Positions 35,318 to 46,942 are shown, numbered from the stretch's first letter. The stretch: DNA of 64,000 nucleotides from Brasenia schreberi (GCA_036023115.1 JAYKKT010000089.1:15308501-15372500); one strand, 5' to 3'. The notes: a model not told the origin generated them from the sequence alone. Program-made: numbers and translations.

Positions 35318-36443
35318 GGTCTAAGCTAAGCCCTATTTTCAAAAATATTTTGAAAACCTCCTTTTGAAACTTCGTGAGTAAGGATCAAAGCAAACCGTGT
35401 AACCCTGAATGAGAGACTCGATTGCTTGTGAAAAAGTGGAGTTTTCCAAAACCAATGGGTCGCATTTCAAAAATCCTTCTTCTTACAAAAGAAGGCCTGG
35501 TTCAAAATAGCAAGATATTTGCAAGTAGTACGTGCTATTTCTAAATAGGTTGATCTAGGATGAATCGAGTAAGATCCTTGGGATAAGTTCTGCCCCGCTT
35601 CTCTTCTCTTCTCCAAAAGGAAAGCTTGGCCAAAAAGAAAAAGGGAAACCCCTGCAAAGTCTCCTTCCCAAAAGAAAGTGGAATCAAAAGCAAAAATCGT
35701 GTATTCTATGGAAAAGAAGGAATAAAGAAAAAATTCTCCCAAAGGGAGATCCTCTACGAAAAAAATAGAAAAAGGGCCAAAAAGCTCAAAAAGAGCAGTT
35801 TTCCGCCTCTATGCCTCAAACCACGGGACACTCTAGAAGGGACCGTGGCAAACTCTTTCCCATCCCTGTGACTTATCCCAAGGTGAAGAAAGGTTCATTC
35901 TAGGGAATCCTAAAGTAAAAATAGGATTTACTTACTTGAATCTCATCTTGTTTGAGAGTTAGACGTCTAAGTAAGGCGTAAGAATTTTGAAATATGGCTT
36001 GATTTCTAATAAAACCTCTGCTAGATTAGCGAGTGCCAAGAATCAAGTAAAGGGAAAGCATGAAAAGCTGAAGTCCTTAGGATTGAAGCTAAAAGGAGCT
36101 TTCCTCTTTCAAAAATGAGTTTAGAAAATTCTCGAACATCGAGCAACATAGGACCAGCTCACTAGGTGCAACATGTCTTCATAAGACTCCCAAGTTCGAC
36201 TATTACATTAAGTCCCTAGGAGACCATACTTCCTAGCATATCATCCCATGCCTCTCATTCATACTCACGCATGGACACTTGCATCAAGCCCATTTCGGAC
36301 TAGCACTATCTTAGGCAAAGTCCCCTTTGGCGAAAATCCCCTCTTACAGGTCTTAAAGAAAATGTTTTCTCAAAACTGGGACGATCCCATATTCTTGAGG
36401 ACAAATCCAAGGAGAAAGCAATTAGGGGTGTTGTCGTCTTTGC
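35318..36443 (+). other. Non-coding 3' spacer of Gypsy-2
   Basis: Homologous to 15499-16621. Purine-rich, all frames broken, no envelope-like gene. Confidence 0.6.
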
Positions 36444-36484
36444 CATTATCCAAATCTATTTGGATAATGCCAAAGAGGGGCATC
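36444..36484 (+). promoter_or_regulatory. Palindrome and polypurine tract before Gypsy-2 3' LTR
   Basis: CATTATCCAAAT (36444-36455), loop CT, ATTTGGATAATG (36458-36469): a perfect 12-bp inverted repeat, one pair longer than in Gypsy-1. CCAAAGAGGGGCATC follows and ends at the LTR start. Confidence 0.7.
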
Positions 36485-39400
36485 TGTAAACACCCCAAAA
36501 TCCCACGATTTTAAGAAAACAAATCCCTAGTTTGCAAATCAACTCAAAAGGCCATTTTGCATTTGCGAAAACCCAAGAGCTTCCCAAAAAGCTTGTAAAT
36601 ACTCTTTTGAACCCCGTATCCCATATAAATTTCTTGAAACTCGGGCCAAGTCCCATTTTGCCAAAAAGCCAAAGACGAACATGTGAAGCATGGAAGATGA
36701 TACCTGATCGAGAAGCAGCTCAGAAACCAGCCCATGAAGGTCAAATCAAAGGCAGCCTCAGAAACGAGTGTAGAAGCCCAAAAGCAGCACATTGGCTTGA
36801 TAAAAGCTAGGGTCAAAAGGCGAAAGGAAGGCCCAGGCCCAATGCAAAATGTAAGCCCGGTACACCCAGAAGCCAAATCAAATACATCCACCCAAGCAAC
36901 ATGAATCTGAGCCAGAAATGACGAAATTAAGCAAAAACGGAGTCCAGAATGGCGAGATGGAGTCCGAACAACAAAGTTGGGAAAAACCCAGCACTAGATG
37001 TAGCGCTGATGAAGCCAGTGCCCGCACAAAACGTCCGCCTCAAAAAGCCAAGAAGGACCATTCAGAGAAAATTTGGATTGGATCTGGACCATAAATATCC
37101 AGATCCATATCCAAATAGTGTTTGGATTTGGGTCGATCGAAATAGTGTTTGGATTTGGATTGGATCCAAATAGTGTTTGGATTTGATCAAATCTGGACCA
37201 AAATATCCAGATCTATATCCATAAAAATGTTGGATTTAGATTGGATATGGATCTCAAAATATCCGAGATCCAAGATTCAGATCCAAATAGTGTTTGGATC
37301 GGACATGGATTTCACGATCCAAACCCAAGACCTATATCCAAGACCCACCTCATTTGCCTATAAATAGGAGTGAGGGGGTCCCCAAGAGTTCACGTGAAAT
37401 CCACTTGGAGGAGCTTGGAGGAGAGAGAGGGTATTAAGGTGAGTGCTTAGTGCTTCTTAATTTTGTTTAGTGGGTTAATTGTGGGCTTAAAGAGAGGTTA
37501 GTGTGGGCTGCACCACCTTGATTAAGGGCTAGATTTGCTTGAACAAGAAGGCTTTGGAGTGACTGGTTTGATGCTTGAGCACACCCCAATCGACCCTAAG
37601 AGGTAAGCTTGATTAACTCCCTAAACCCTTCTATCTCTAACCCTCTAAACCACCTTAAACCTACCCTAAATCAACACTATCTAATCCCCTACAACACTCC
37701 TAATCCCTAACTAAACCAACCTAACAACCTAACCGACTCAAACCCCTTACTCCCGTGCACCCCTGGCACTACCCAAACCGCCTCCCATCCCCCTGTTGTC
37801 CCGCACGCACCGCACGCGCCCCGCCCGCGCCGCGCCCCGACTAGCTCCCAGCCACCCTGCTACACCTCCACCTTAGCCGACCTTCACCCCACCAACTCCA
37901 CCGACCCCAGCCACTACCTGCCACCACCTCAGCCTAAACTACCCCATACACCGCCCTACACTCCCACACCATCTATCCCCAACACCACCGCCTTACACTC
38001 CCCACTCCATACCATACCCCAGCCCTTTGCCGTGACCTCTAGCCTAGCACCTCCCACATCATCCCCACATCACAACCTCCTTTTTGTCATAACCCCACAC
38101 CAGCCACCAACACCCGCAACTCCCTTGCCTATCCCCCACTAAGACTCGCATCCACCTAACACCCGTGAGCCCTATCTCTCAAGCCTCGAACTCACCAAGC
38201 TCAAGCTCGGCTGGCCACTTCACGCCTCAAGCTTCAAAGGGGACCCGTTCGTGGTTGTAAAGCGTACCAAAGCCCTTGTAGATTGGAGTAGATCAAACGT
38301 CTGGATCACTTGTAAGTGTTTCAAATTCGGTATTTACATTACTCCTTCTACATTCAATTCAATTCAGATACGGGGTTGTACTAACAGAGCGTGGTCTCCC
38401 CCCGGGATGTAATATTGTTGCTTGATACACGAGACACACACGAGCACTTGAGCTTTAGCTCTTATCTCGTACACCAAGCACCCACATACACAATTGAGCC
38501 TTCGCTCTTACTCCAAAGACTCTAGTAAGAGTTGCGTGAGTTGTCTTTAAATTTACACACTACACCCATGCGTGCATTGAGCCTTCGCTCTTATCATATA
38601 TATGTATTTCCATTCAGCTGGGTTGTTACTTTAAGTCATGTGAGTTGTCATTTAAAATTCCACACTCGCACTCAAAGACACCCGAGCTCTTGCTCAAGCA
38701 CCTTCACGCACATTTTGCCCTCGACAGCCACTAAGATATAGCCATATCTATATATTTTCAGCTGCGTGAGTTTTCTCGGTTCAGTTGTGTATGTCTTTTA
38801 ATTTCGAGTTGTTAATTTTCAGTCATGTGAGTTGCATTTCAATATATACACAACACACGCACACATTGACGACCTTCGGGCTTATATATATATATATATA
38901 TAGTTGTATCTCTCTTTTGGCTGGATTTTACATTTCAAGTCATGTGAGTTGTCTTTCAATTTATACACAACACACACGCACACATTGAGCCTTTCCGCTC
39001 TTAAGATATAACTATATTTTCCTTCTGCTATGTCTTTCAATTTTGGGTTTTCCCTTCAAGTTGTGTGAGTTTGCATTGCATATCCGTCATACTCGAGATA
39101 GTGTGCATACTTGCATCAAAACAACCCCGAACAAACCCGTGCAAACACGCCAAGACTTAGGCACTTGATGCATACACCTCACGCCTAAGTAGATAAAACT
39201 CAAAGACATAGATATGTGCAAACCCTATGTAAATAAAATCTGCAATTAGACAAACAAATTGATCAAATACTTTCATACCTTTTCAAAAAGGCCATGCTTG
39301 TTTAAAATGGAGATTTCTAAGCGTACGAACTGACCCTTGGGCATCGGTTGAAGAAGGTTTGCGACAAAAAGAGCCCACTTATCCACAGTCGCCCCCTAAG

Positions 39401-39529
39401 TCAGATATTTCAAAACTTACTTTGCTAGTTTGAGTAAGCTAGCTGGCACGCCCTTTAAAAGCGACTTAGACACGAAAGAGGTTCACTTCAGGCCTAAGAA
39501 CCCGGAGTAAAAATTTTCGCGTGTCTACA
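36485..39529 (+). repeat. 3' LTR of Gypsy-2 (3045 bp)
   Basis: TGTAAACACC to GTCTACA. Four copies of AATAGTGTTTGGAT (37114, 37141, 37169, 37286) against three in the 5' copy, then TATAAATAGG at 37359. Includes a TA run at 38884-38902. Confidence 0.92.
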
Positions 39530-39534
39530 TAAGG
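39530..39534. repeat. Right target-site duplication of Gypsy-2
   Basis: TAAGG, identical to 25522-25526. Confidence 0.85.
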
Positions 39535-40012
39535 TTCATCAAAAAATCATCAAATATCAAATTTAGCCCAAAATGAGCCTACTTTCTTGCAACCCTTATT
39601 TGATAAATCTAATTTAACTCAGCCTATAGGTACTCAAATGCATAACAAATAGTGTCATCGATAATCTAACATCTATAGCTTTTCATATTGATAAGTTTAA
39701 GGAAAATAGGAGATCTATACACCAACTTATAAGCATTTTACGGATACCTTGAGTTTCAATCGCAGGCACTGTCGAAATTTCATAATATCATTCAATTGAG
39801 AACCTTTCTCTGATTTTTACCTAGTCACCAAAGGGTCAAAAAATGTAGAAAAAATAATAAAACCTTACACCCAATACTTGCTTGGATAAAAATTTCAAGA
39901 TTTTTGGATCTCTAAAAGTGCCTTGATAAAATACAAACTCTATGAAACAAAATCAATTTTGTTTTTAGAGAATTGAACCTAGTGTTGCAAAGGATCCTTC
40001 TAATTAAAAAAA
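39535..40012. mobile_element. Unclassified insert inside the chromovirus (right part)
   Basis: Continues the block at 24585-25526 across the Gypsy-2 insertion. No coding frame. Ends close to a long A run around 40004-40023, just before chromovirus reading resumes. The A run could be the tail of a retroposed sequence or chance. Confidence 0.35.
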
Positions 40013-41494
40013 AAAAAAAAAAAATCTTAGAGATGTTTCAATATACTATTAAATATAAGAAGGGTGCCACCAACATTGTAGATGATACACTTTTCAGGAA
40101 GTATACTTGATTTCATTGGCTAACACCAAACTTATGGGCCTTGGCTTTATCAAGGAGATGTACACACAAGACCCACAATTGGCCAAATTTGCAGTGTACC
40201 CCCACAAGTTTGAACAAGGTTTCTACATGCACAATAGATACCTTTCTCATTTTGGAGGGCTCTTTATTTCTAAAGGATCCATACAAGAATCATTGATTTA
40301 AGAAGCTTATGATGGAGGACTTGTTGGCCACTTTAGAGAGTATAAAATATTGGAGATCCTCAAAGAACACTTCTATTGGCCAGAAATGAGGAGGCATATC
40401 AATCGCCTCTTGGAACGCTGCATCCTTTGTAATAAAGCCAAAAGTACTGAACACACCAACAATGAGTTATACAAGCCTCTACTAGTCTCAAATCGTTCTT
40501 GGGAAGCACTTAGCATGAGTTTTGTTCTTAGCTTACCCTGCACCAAGCGAAAAAGAATTTTTTTTGTTATTGTTGTTTGTTTCTTACGCATGACTCATTT
40601 TATTTTTTGTAATGAAACATATGACACTTCACACATTGTTGAGTTATTCTTTAAGAGAATTATAAGGCTGCATGGAATCCCATGCTTCATCATCTCCGAT
40701 CAAGATTTCAAGTTTTTGAGTCACTTTTGGAGGACATTATGAAATAGATTGGGAACAAAGTTCATTTTAAGCATTGCTTAACAGATTAGCAAACAGAGGT
40801 TGTCAACTGCACTCTCTCAATCTTACTACGAACTATTTTGTCCAAACAAAACAAATCCTAGGATAAAAAGGTGGTGTGGGCAGAATTTGCATACAATAGA
40901 GCATTCTGTCACACTACGAGACATACTCCCTTTGAAGTTACATATGGGCATGACCCCCTCACTCCTTTAGATATATTTAGTCTCAATATAGGCCATCTAG
41001 AAGACTCAAAAAGAAAGCAACTTGCTAAAGTTGTTCAAAAGTTTCATGAAGACATCAAGAACAATATAGAAGTCAGCTCCACAAAACATGCAGAGGCTGC
41101 CAACAAGCACAAAAAAACCATTCAGTTTCAGTCGGAGGATTTGGTCTGGTTACATCTTTGTAAACAATGGTTTCTCCAATAGAGATCTTCTAAGCCGAAG
41201 CCAAGAGCAGATGGTCCTTTCAAAGTTCTTACCAAGGTCAATGAAAATGCCTACACTATTAACCTCTCTAAGCATTATACAGTGTCATCTACCTTTAACA
41301 TCAAAGATCTGACTCCTTATGTTCCAAAATCTTAAGATTAGGATGTCCTCCTCCAACACGACAAGAATGATGTGGACATCAATCCAAATTCACCAACAAG
41401 GCACACTCGGCCACACACTAGGTCCATGAAAAGACAATTGTCTCAATTCATCCAATTGCTTCAAAAATATGTTAATGAGAAATTTTCCCAGTAG
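40013..41494 (+). pseudogene. Chromovirus-type RNase H end and integrase
   Basis: Resumes at the very end of RNase H (FQYTIKYKKGATNIVDDTL near 40036). Integrase: GGLVGHF near 40316, HFYWPEMRRHINRLLERC near 40368 with zinc-region CILCNKAK near 40420, then a core with ISDQDFKFLSHFW near 40700, and FAYNRAFCHTTRHTPFEVTYG near 40880. Most of RNase H is missing. Stops at 40299, 40740 and 41180 and frameshifts break it. The last reading frame passes the LTR start at 41368 and ends at TAG 41492-41494, 127 bases inside the LTR. Confidence 0.8.
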
Positions 41495-42013
41495 AAGTGA
41501 TTGAAATCCCAATTAAAAAAGTCTAAAAACATCCTCACTATTTAGGAACCACAAACCTTAAATGTTAAAAATCTATCAACTCTAGAATTAATTTTTGGTG
41601 GTGTTTTCTAGGGTAATCAAAGCATGAATTCGTCCAACACCATGAAAAATGTGAGAATAATTTAGGAAATCAACTTTTGTGTTCTCAATACCTAGAAAAT
41701 AACGTGCATTATGAGTTAATATTTTTATGGGAACTTGTGTTTTAAGTTATTTCATCATAGCTAGCTTTGGAGCCTTTGTCCGAGCTTAAATAAACATTTT
41801 GTTAGAATGGAAAGGATAGCATCCATTCCAATGAATTTTGTGTTTTCTAATCTAATTTAGCTTAGAATTAGTGGTGAGGTTGATTTCTTTATTCTCTCTT
41901 ATCAATCAAGACTGTGGTGAGTTAACAAGAATCACTCTTAGTTTAATTGTTTGTTAATAGCAATTTGACTCATTTTGAATCGGCAAACGCCTTTGTTAAA
42001 CAAGAATGCATCA
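41368..42013 (+). repeat. 3' LTR of the chromovirus-type element (646 bp)
   Basis: TGATGTGGAC to GCATCA, matching 21293-21964 with many substitutions and small gaps. Confidence 0.8.
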
Positions 42014-42019
42014 TTAAAA

Positions 42020-42327
42020 TGATGCAAACCAAACAGTTGTTAGATGTTCTGTTTGCAATAGTTTATAGCCTTCCAAAAAAAAATTTGCCATAGCCAGGAC
42101 TGATAAGAACAATGGACCTGGTAATCACCACTAAACCCAAGTTAACCGAGTTTAGATCAAATAAGGGTAATAGAGATACTTCCAAATAGCAAAAAGCCTC
42201 TACCAAAAACTCTTCTCCAATTCATTTCATTTCAATGCCTTAAATAGAGATTACAAAGCAGTAATGACATACATTAAAACAAGTTGAAAATAGTACCTAG
42301 GAAATAACACTACATGGTTATCTTGCA
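42020..42327 (-). repeat. 3' LTR of the small element
   Basis: 308 bp, minus-strand TGCAAGATAACC to GCATCA; partner of 43594-43897. Confidence 0.7.
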
Positions 42328-43195
42328 AACCAATTTAAAACAGTTTTTTGTTTTTCATCTTTGTTGTCCGCATCATAACCTCTAGGTGGAAGAAAAGATT
42401 TGTCCTCGAATCTAATGGTTTTCAGTAGTTGCATACAAGGGTTGCAACATTTAAACATTTAAGCAACTGGTGCTGGGAGCTAGTTTTTAAATTAGTCCAA
42501 CCATCACCTAAATACTTTGTTACAACCTCTAGGATCCCATAGTTCGTTGTTGTTGTAGGTTTCAAACAATTTTGAACAGTTGTGATTGATGGTGAACTCA
42601 GTTGTACTAGATGCAAGAAAACCTGCTTCTTGGTTGTCATTTTTCTATGGTAAAAACATGTTGTGTAATATCAGGGTGCTGACTTTATACAATTTTTTTT
42701 TCAATAAAATGATGGAGGCCAGAATTTTAGATTATAAAAGAAAGATTTTACCTGATTGAATTTCTTTATCTTGAGATTGTTCTGTTGATCATCAACTTGA
42801 TGTTCCCTGCTTGTTTTTCAAAGAAGAAAAGGGATAAGTGATGGTTGTAGCTGTTCTTCAAAATTCTTATTATCGTAGTAAGTTTACTAAACCGATGACC
42901 ATCTATAGTGCAATTTTAGATAGCTGAAGTCAAGTCGGGTGTGTGTGAATCCTCTTCATTAGAAACATATTGTGTTGTTTCCATGGTCGGCTTGATGTTT
43001 ACCACTATAATCTTTGGTAACCAATTTGGTTATCTGATTGACATCATCCTCAGTAGTAATTGTTTCTAAAACTTATTCTAGATTTGCGTGAAGGTTTTCA
43101 ACAGATCTTGAAACCTTTTTAGATTCAACATAATGTTTACTAGTATCCTTGAGAACGTTTATAGGTTCTTTAGTGCTTTCTTTGCAGACATATGG

Positions 43196-43501
43196 ACAAT
43201 CAATGAGTTTGTATACATATCCAAAACAAAAGTAACATTTGGTGGAAGTGTACATTTGCATGGATTCTTCAACATGCTTTCTTTCGATAGAATGATGACT
43301 AGCTATTACATGATACTTCCCTTATTGCCTTCTAACGATCCTACAAAGAATGTGAGATATCTCTTGTAATTGCTTTTGCATCTATTCTTATTGTTGGATA
43401 ATTGTATTCCAGATGGTGTCTTCAAAGGACAACCCTTCACCTTCCAACGGATTAGGAGCAGCCAAAAGTCTATGGAAATCCAATGCATTAGAGGTAGACA
43501 T
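43196..43501 (-). pseudogene. Gag-like remnant of the small element
   Basis: Begins at an ATG at 43501 (minus) with MSTSNALDFHRLLAAPNPLE and, after frame breaks, has a zinc-knuckle-like CYFCFGYVYKLIDC (43196-43237, minus). The spacing fits C-x2-C-x4-H-x4-C but the His is Tyr. No protease, RT or integrase follows. Near 42380-42400 (minus) the words PPRGYDA recall the tail of a chromovirus polyprotein. Confidence 0.5.
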
Positions 43502-43593
43502 TATTGTGTGACTATGATTGGAATGGTACTACAAGTTTAGGCTTATGAAGTGATCACTTTTGCAATGCGAAACATCTCAATGAAAGCACCAAA

Positions 43594-43897
43594 TGATACG
43601 AACCAAACGGTTGTTAGGCGTTTGGTTGCAATGGTTTCTAGCCTTCCAAGAAATTCTCCACCACAACCGAGACTAAGGACAATGTACCTGGTAATCTCCA
43701 CTAAACCCAAACTAGCAGAGTTTAGATGAGATAAGGGGAATAAAGATACTTCCAGACAACAAAATGCCTCTACCAAAAACTCATCCCTAATTCGTTTCAT
43801 TTCAATGGTTTAAATAGGGATTATAGAACATTAATGATAGACATTAAAACAAGTTGAAAATAATACGTAGGCACTAACACTACATAGTTACCCTGCA
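43594..43897 (-). repeat. 5' LTR of the small element
   Basis: 304 bp, minus-strand TGCAGGGTAACT to GTATCA, followed on the minus strand by the primer site at 43592-43575. Confidence 0.7.
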
Positions 43898-44540
43898 AAC
43901 TAAGAGAAATGAGCCTGATTTAATGGTCAACTGGCTCATTAATGAGCATAGTAATCAACTGGCACTAGTTTGGATGATCATTTATGAAATCTTTCAATAA
44001 CGCTAAGCTTGTCTCTACGCGCTCTTCGAGGTCTGCATCACTCTTTTATGTAATGAAACTAAATTTTTGATCATTTTCTGCCCCAAATCCAATTCAACCA
44101 ATATATATTCATTTCTAACTATCATGGACGGTCATATTAGTTTCTTATTCTTATGGACAATGCTTAAGTGGGTTTCAGGATTTATTTCAAGATCCAAACG
44201 CGCCTTCTATAACTATATGCAAAATCAAAAATGGATTGAGATTGGATAACATAAAGATCCAAAACTAGCAAAATCTGGCCCATACAAGCAAGGGCAAGTT
44301 TGATATTTCGGAACCTCATTTATGTCAAGGACTAACAAGTTGGGGCCAAACCAAAAGCAGGGGCTATTTGGGTAAAAGAAATGAGGAAAGGACTGTTTAA
44401 GAACTTATTGGATGACCGATAGGGACCATTTTCGAGAAAGCTCTCTAAATATTTAACCTTTAGATATTGCTCGTGGAACTTGGTCCTACGCAATCTACCG
44501 TTTCTTGTTCTGTTTACACCACTTGGTCCGCGTGCTCCAG

Positions 44541-44616
<76 letters not shown>

Positions 44617-46799
44617 GAGAAACCTCAGGCCATATAGTGAGAAACCTAAAATAACTGACATCAAGTCATATTTTGTGAAGAAAGCACATTAAATTTGACT
44701 TGATTTGTTATAAAACTAATCAAAATATATTTAACAAATTGCATTGAAGTAGGGAAACCTCAGGCCCAATCGGTTCTGGTTCTACTTGCAGTACGGTTTT
44801 CAAATAAACAGAACCTTAACTGAACTAGGGACTAAGTCATGGTTTGCCTGGTTCTACACACGGTTTTATTTCAATGTAGATCCTCTGGTTATGAACCGTA
44901 CGTGTATATAAATAATTTAGATTTAGGAAACTCATAACAATAGAGAACCATAAAGAACGCTTAATTTCTACAATTTAATTGACATGAACAACAATAGAGT
45001 TTTGAATTAAAAAAATAAATACTTTTTGTTTGTTACGTTGAATGCACATGCATTAAATGTTTTCCATTTTTATTACTTCAACCATTCATCTTAAAAACTG
45101 AACGGTTGTTATGGACTCTTTGTGGTTTCTCTAAATTTAGATTTTTCTCTAATATATTAGAAATATAAGCAGTTCTTCATGTATAATGCCATTCACCACA
45201 TAATCCTGCATAAATATTTTTATCATTCGATTGGTATGGTCAATGATTGAGATTTAAATTAAAAGTATTATATTTTTAATTTATTACTTAACTGTTTATC
45301 TTAAAAATTGAATAATGAAAATATTTATACAAGATTATGTATCGAAAGATATTATATATTTGTTACTATATATAGTTTATATGTACACTCATCTGCTCAA
45401 AAATACGAATTGGTGTATGCGTTTACCATATTCTCTCTCTCTCTCTCTAGAGCTTTTATGCTCAGAACGTTGTCGTTATCGAGAGAATGACTTACATGCA
45501 TCATTAAAAAAGATTTGATTGTACCAGTCTAGGAGTCGGTTGATCTCGCTGAAGACACATTTCAAAGAAAACACATTCCTAGTTAATTAAAATAGGCACC
45601 TATTGGACTTTGGAGCGTTAAGATCTGCCTGGCACAGCACGTTCTGTGTCGGCATCATCACAGAGGCAGCTCTCTTCTGCAGCTTCCTTGGTTTAACACG
45701 AGACACGAAAGACAGTGCCCGTGTGAACGCGGAAAATTCTAATTTGTCATTTTCGCAGTCCATCGCGTTCCCACGGCCACTCAATTATTATTTCCTTTTA
45801 TTGTTAAAACAGGGCGACGCATTTATTACTGCGGCAAAAACTCCTATAAATCCCGGAGCAAAAGGGTCGGACTCGCAGACACGACCTATTTAAGCACCTG
45901 AAATTTTCGTATTCCTGCCTACACATTAGCACCTAAAAGATTGGTGGAGAGAGAGGGAGCTGTTATTTAATGCACTTATATATATTAAATAACATCGATC
46001 CTCATGCTAATGTTGATCGTCATGTTGATCGTCTTGTATACTATGTTTTGGGAGGGTATATAACTACTCCTAGTGCTCTCTCATGGTAGATTTTACTAGG
46101 CGATCAATGTCATCCGTATGGTTAACACAAGGACCGATGTTATTTAATGTAATGTGATGAATGTTTTGATCATTACCGTCCGATTGATCACACGAATAAT
46201 AGTGATAATGTAATGTATTAGCTCAGTTCGGCCAATACAAACATAAACGAGAGGCATGGTGAGTTAGACGAGCTGAACACGCAGCATGTTATAAGTTGAA
46301 AATGACTTTACAAATAACTTTTGAGTATCAAATGAATTTCTTGATAAAAGCTAAGGTCAGTTTTGCATTATCACATTTTCCATGTAAAATTGAAAGGTGT
46401 GCTTATTCAATTGTATTATACCACCCAATGAATTGGGTTAGCATGATTGTCTACGCACATCCATACATAGCAATTCTATATACTTAAGTAGGTAATAATA
46501 GCCGAACTGGGCCGAGCCAAATCAACATAATGTTGTCCATTTCAACCGAACAGGAAGGAGCTCGTCACAAACCGACCTGCAGGGATGGAAGTTGTTGGCC
46601 TCAGAGATCCGAAGGTGAAAAATGGAAGGGATGTATGTCCTTCCTAATAAAACCTTATAATGGCACTACAAGTTGCCACCTTGAGTTTGCTTTTCTGTGT
46701 TGTCTTTGTAAAATCTATTTACTGTTATGGGCGCGATGAAATATCAAAACACGGCCATATTTACACACACCCCACAGTGGAGGTCACCTCATTACTTCT
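43898..46799. other. Intergenic, no gene recognised
   Basis: AT-rich. Open frames up to 96 codons (45603-45893) match nothing I recognise and lack coding character. Holds a CT/TA microsatellite (44543-44612), a short CT run near 45431-45448, and near 44755-44900 a stretch of CGGTTCTGGTTC-type words like those in the intron element at 52824. Confidence 0.5.
44543..44612. repeat. Compound microsatellite (CT)n(TA)n
   Basis: About 18 CT units followed by about 17 TA units, uninterrupted. Confidence 0.95.
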
Positions 46800-46942
46800 C
46801 CATCATTATTTTAACTCCTCTCTCTCTCTATACTCGATAATTTACTCCTTTTCTGGCACATCCCCCCGCCTTTCTACATAAAAGCAGTGGTAGGTAAGTT
46901 GAGGCTGGAAAGGCAAATCGCATCACGGAATCTTGCCGGAAA
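46800..46942 (+). promoter_or_regulatory. Likely core promoter and 5' leader of the phospholipase gene
   Basis: A pyrimidine patch CTCCTCTCTCTCTCTATACT near 46815-46834 and a weak TATA-like CTACATAAAAG near 46875 precede the ATG at 46943. The transcription start cannot be placed from sequence alone. Confidence 0.3.

Larger units (their letters stand above)
25527..39529 (+). mobile_element. Gypsy-2: 14.0-kb Tat-type Ty3/gypsy LTR retrotransposon
   Basis: Same family and layout as Gypsy-1: LTR 25527-28531, primer site 28537, gag, protease, RT/RNase H, second RNase H, integrase, polypurine tract, LTR 36485-39529, flanked by a perfect TAAGG duplication. Stops at 28977, 29955, 31032, 31239, 31543, 32587, 32735, 33120, 33415, 34180 and 34195 break the coding part. 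The pol part is much closer to Gypsy-1 than the LTRs are. It is inserted in the unclassified block inside the chromovirus. Confidence 0.92.
21293..42013 (+). mobile_element. Chromovirus-type Ty3/gypsy element, decayed and interrupted
   Basis: LTRs 21293-21964 and 41368-42013 match each other over their whole length. Between them are gag, protease and RT (22230-24580), then a foreign block (24585 to about 40012, including Gypsy-2), then the end of RNase H and integrase (40013-41367). Protein words are closest to plant chromoviruses. No matching target duplication was found (CTTTG on the left, TTAAA on the right). The element is old: it has many stops and its LTRs clearly differ. Confidence 0.8.
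42020..43897 (-). mobile_element. Small non-autonomous LTR element with gag remnants
   Basis: Two direct repeats, 42020-42327 and 43594-43897, are its LTRs (about 84% alike by eye). On the minus strand the 5' LTR is 43897-43594, ends GTATCA, and is followed by the primer site TGGTGCTTTCATTGAGAT. The inside is only about 1.27 kb and holds gag-like but no pol domains. No clear target duplication (TAAAA left, AACTA right). It lies six bases from the chromovirus 3' LTR. Confidence 0.7.

Noticed and set aside
38532..38988. Short frames in the TG/CA arrays of the LTRs
   Set aside because: They are translations of simple and module repeats that lack stops.
21293..42013. Calling the chromovirus a proven centromeric (CRM) element
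   Set aside because: The LTR start and pol overlap fit, but decay prevents a firm assignment and no chromodomain or CR motif was recognised.
42014..42019. Target duplications for the chromovirus and the small element
   Set aside because: Flanking pentamers do not match (CTTTG/TTAAA and TAAAA/AACTA), so none was annotated.
45603..45893. 96-codon frame upstream of the phospholipase gene
   Set aside because: No family resemblance, and an antisense frame is open over much of the same bases.
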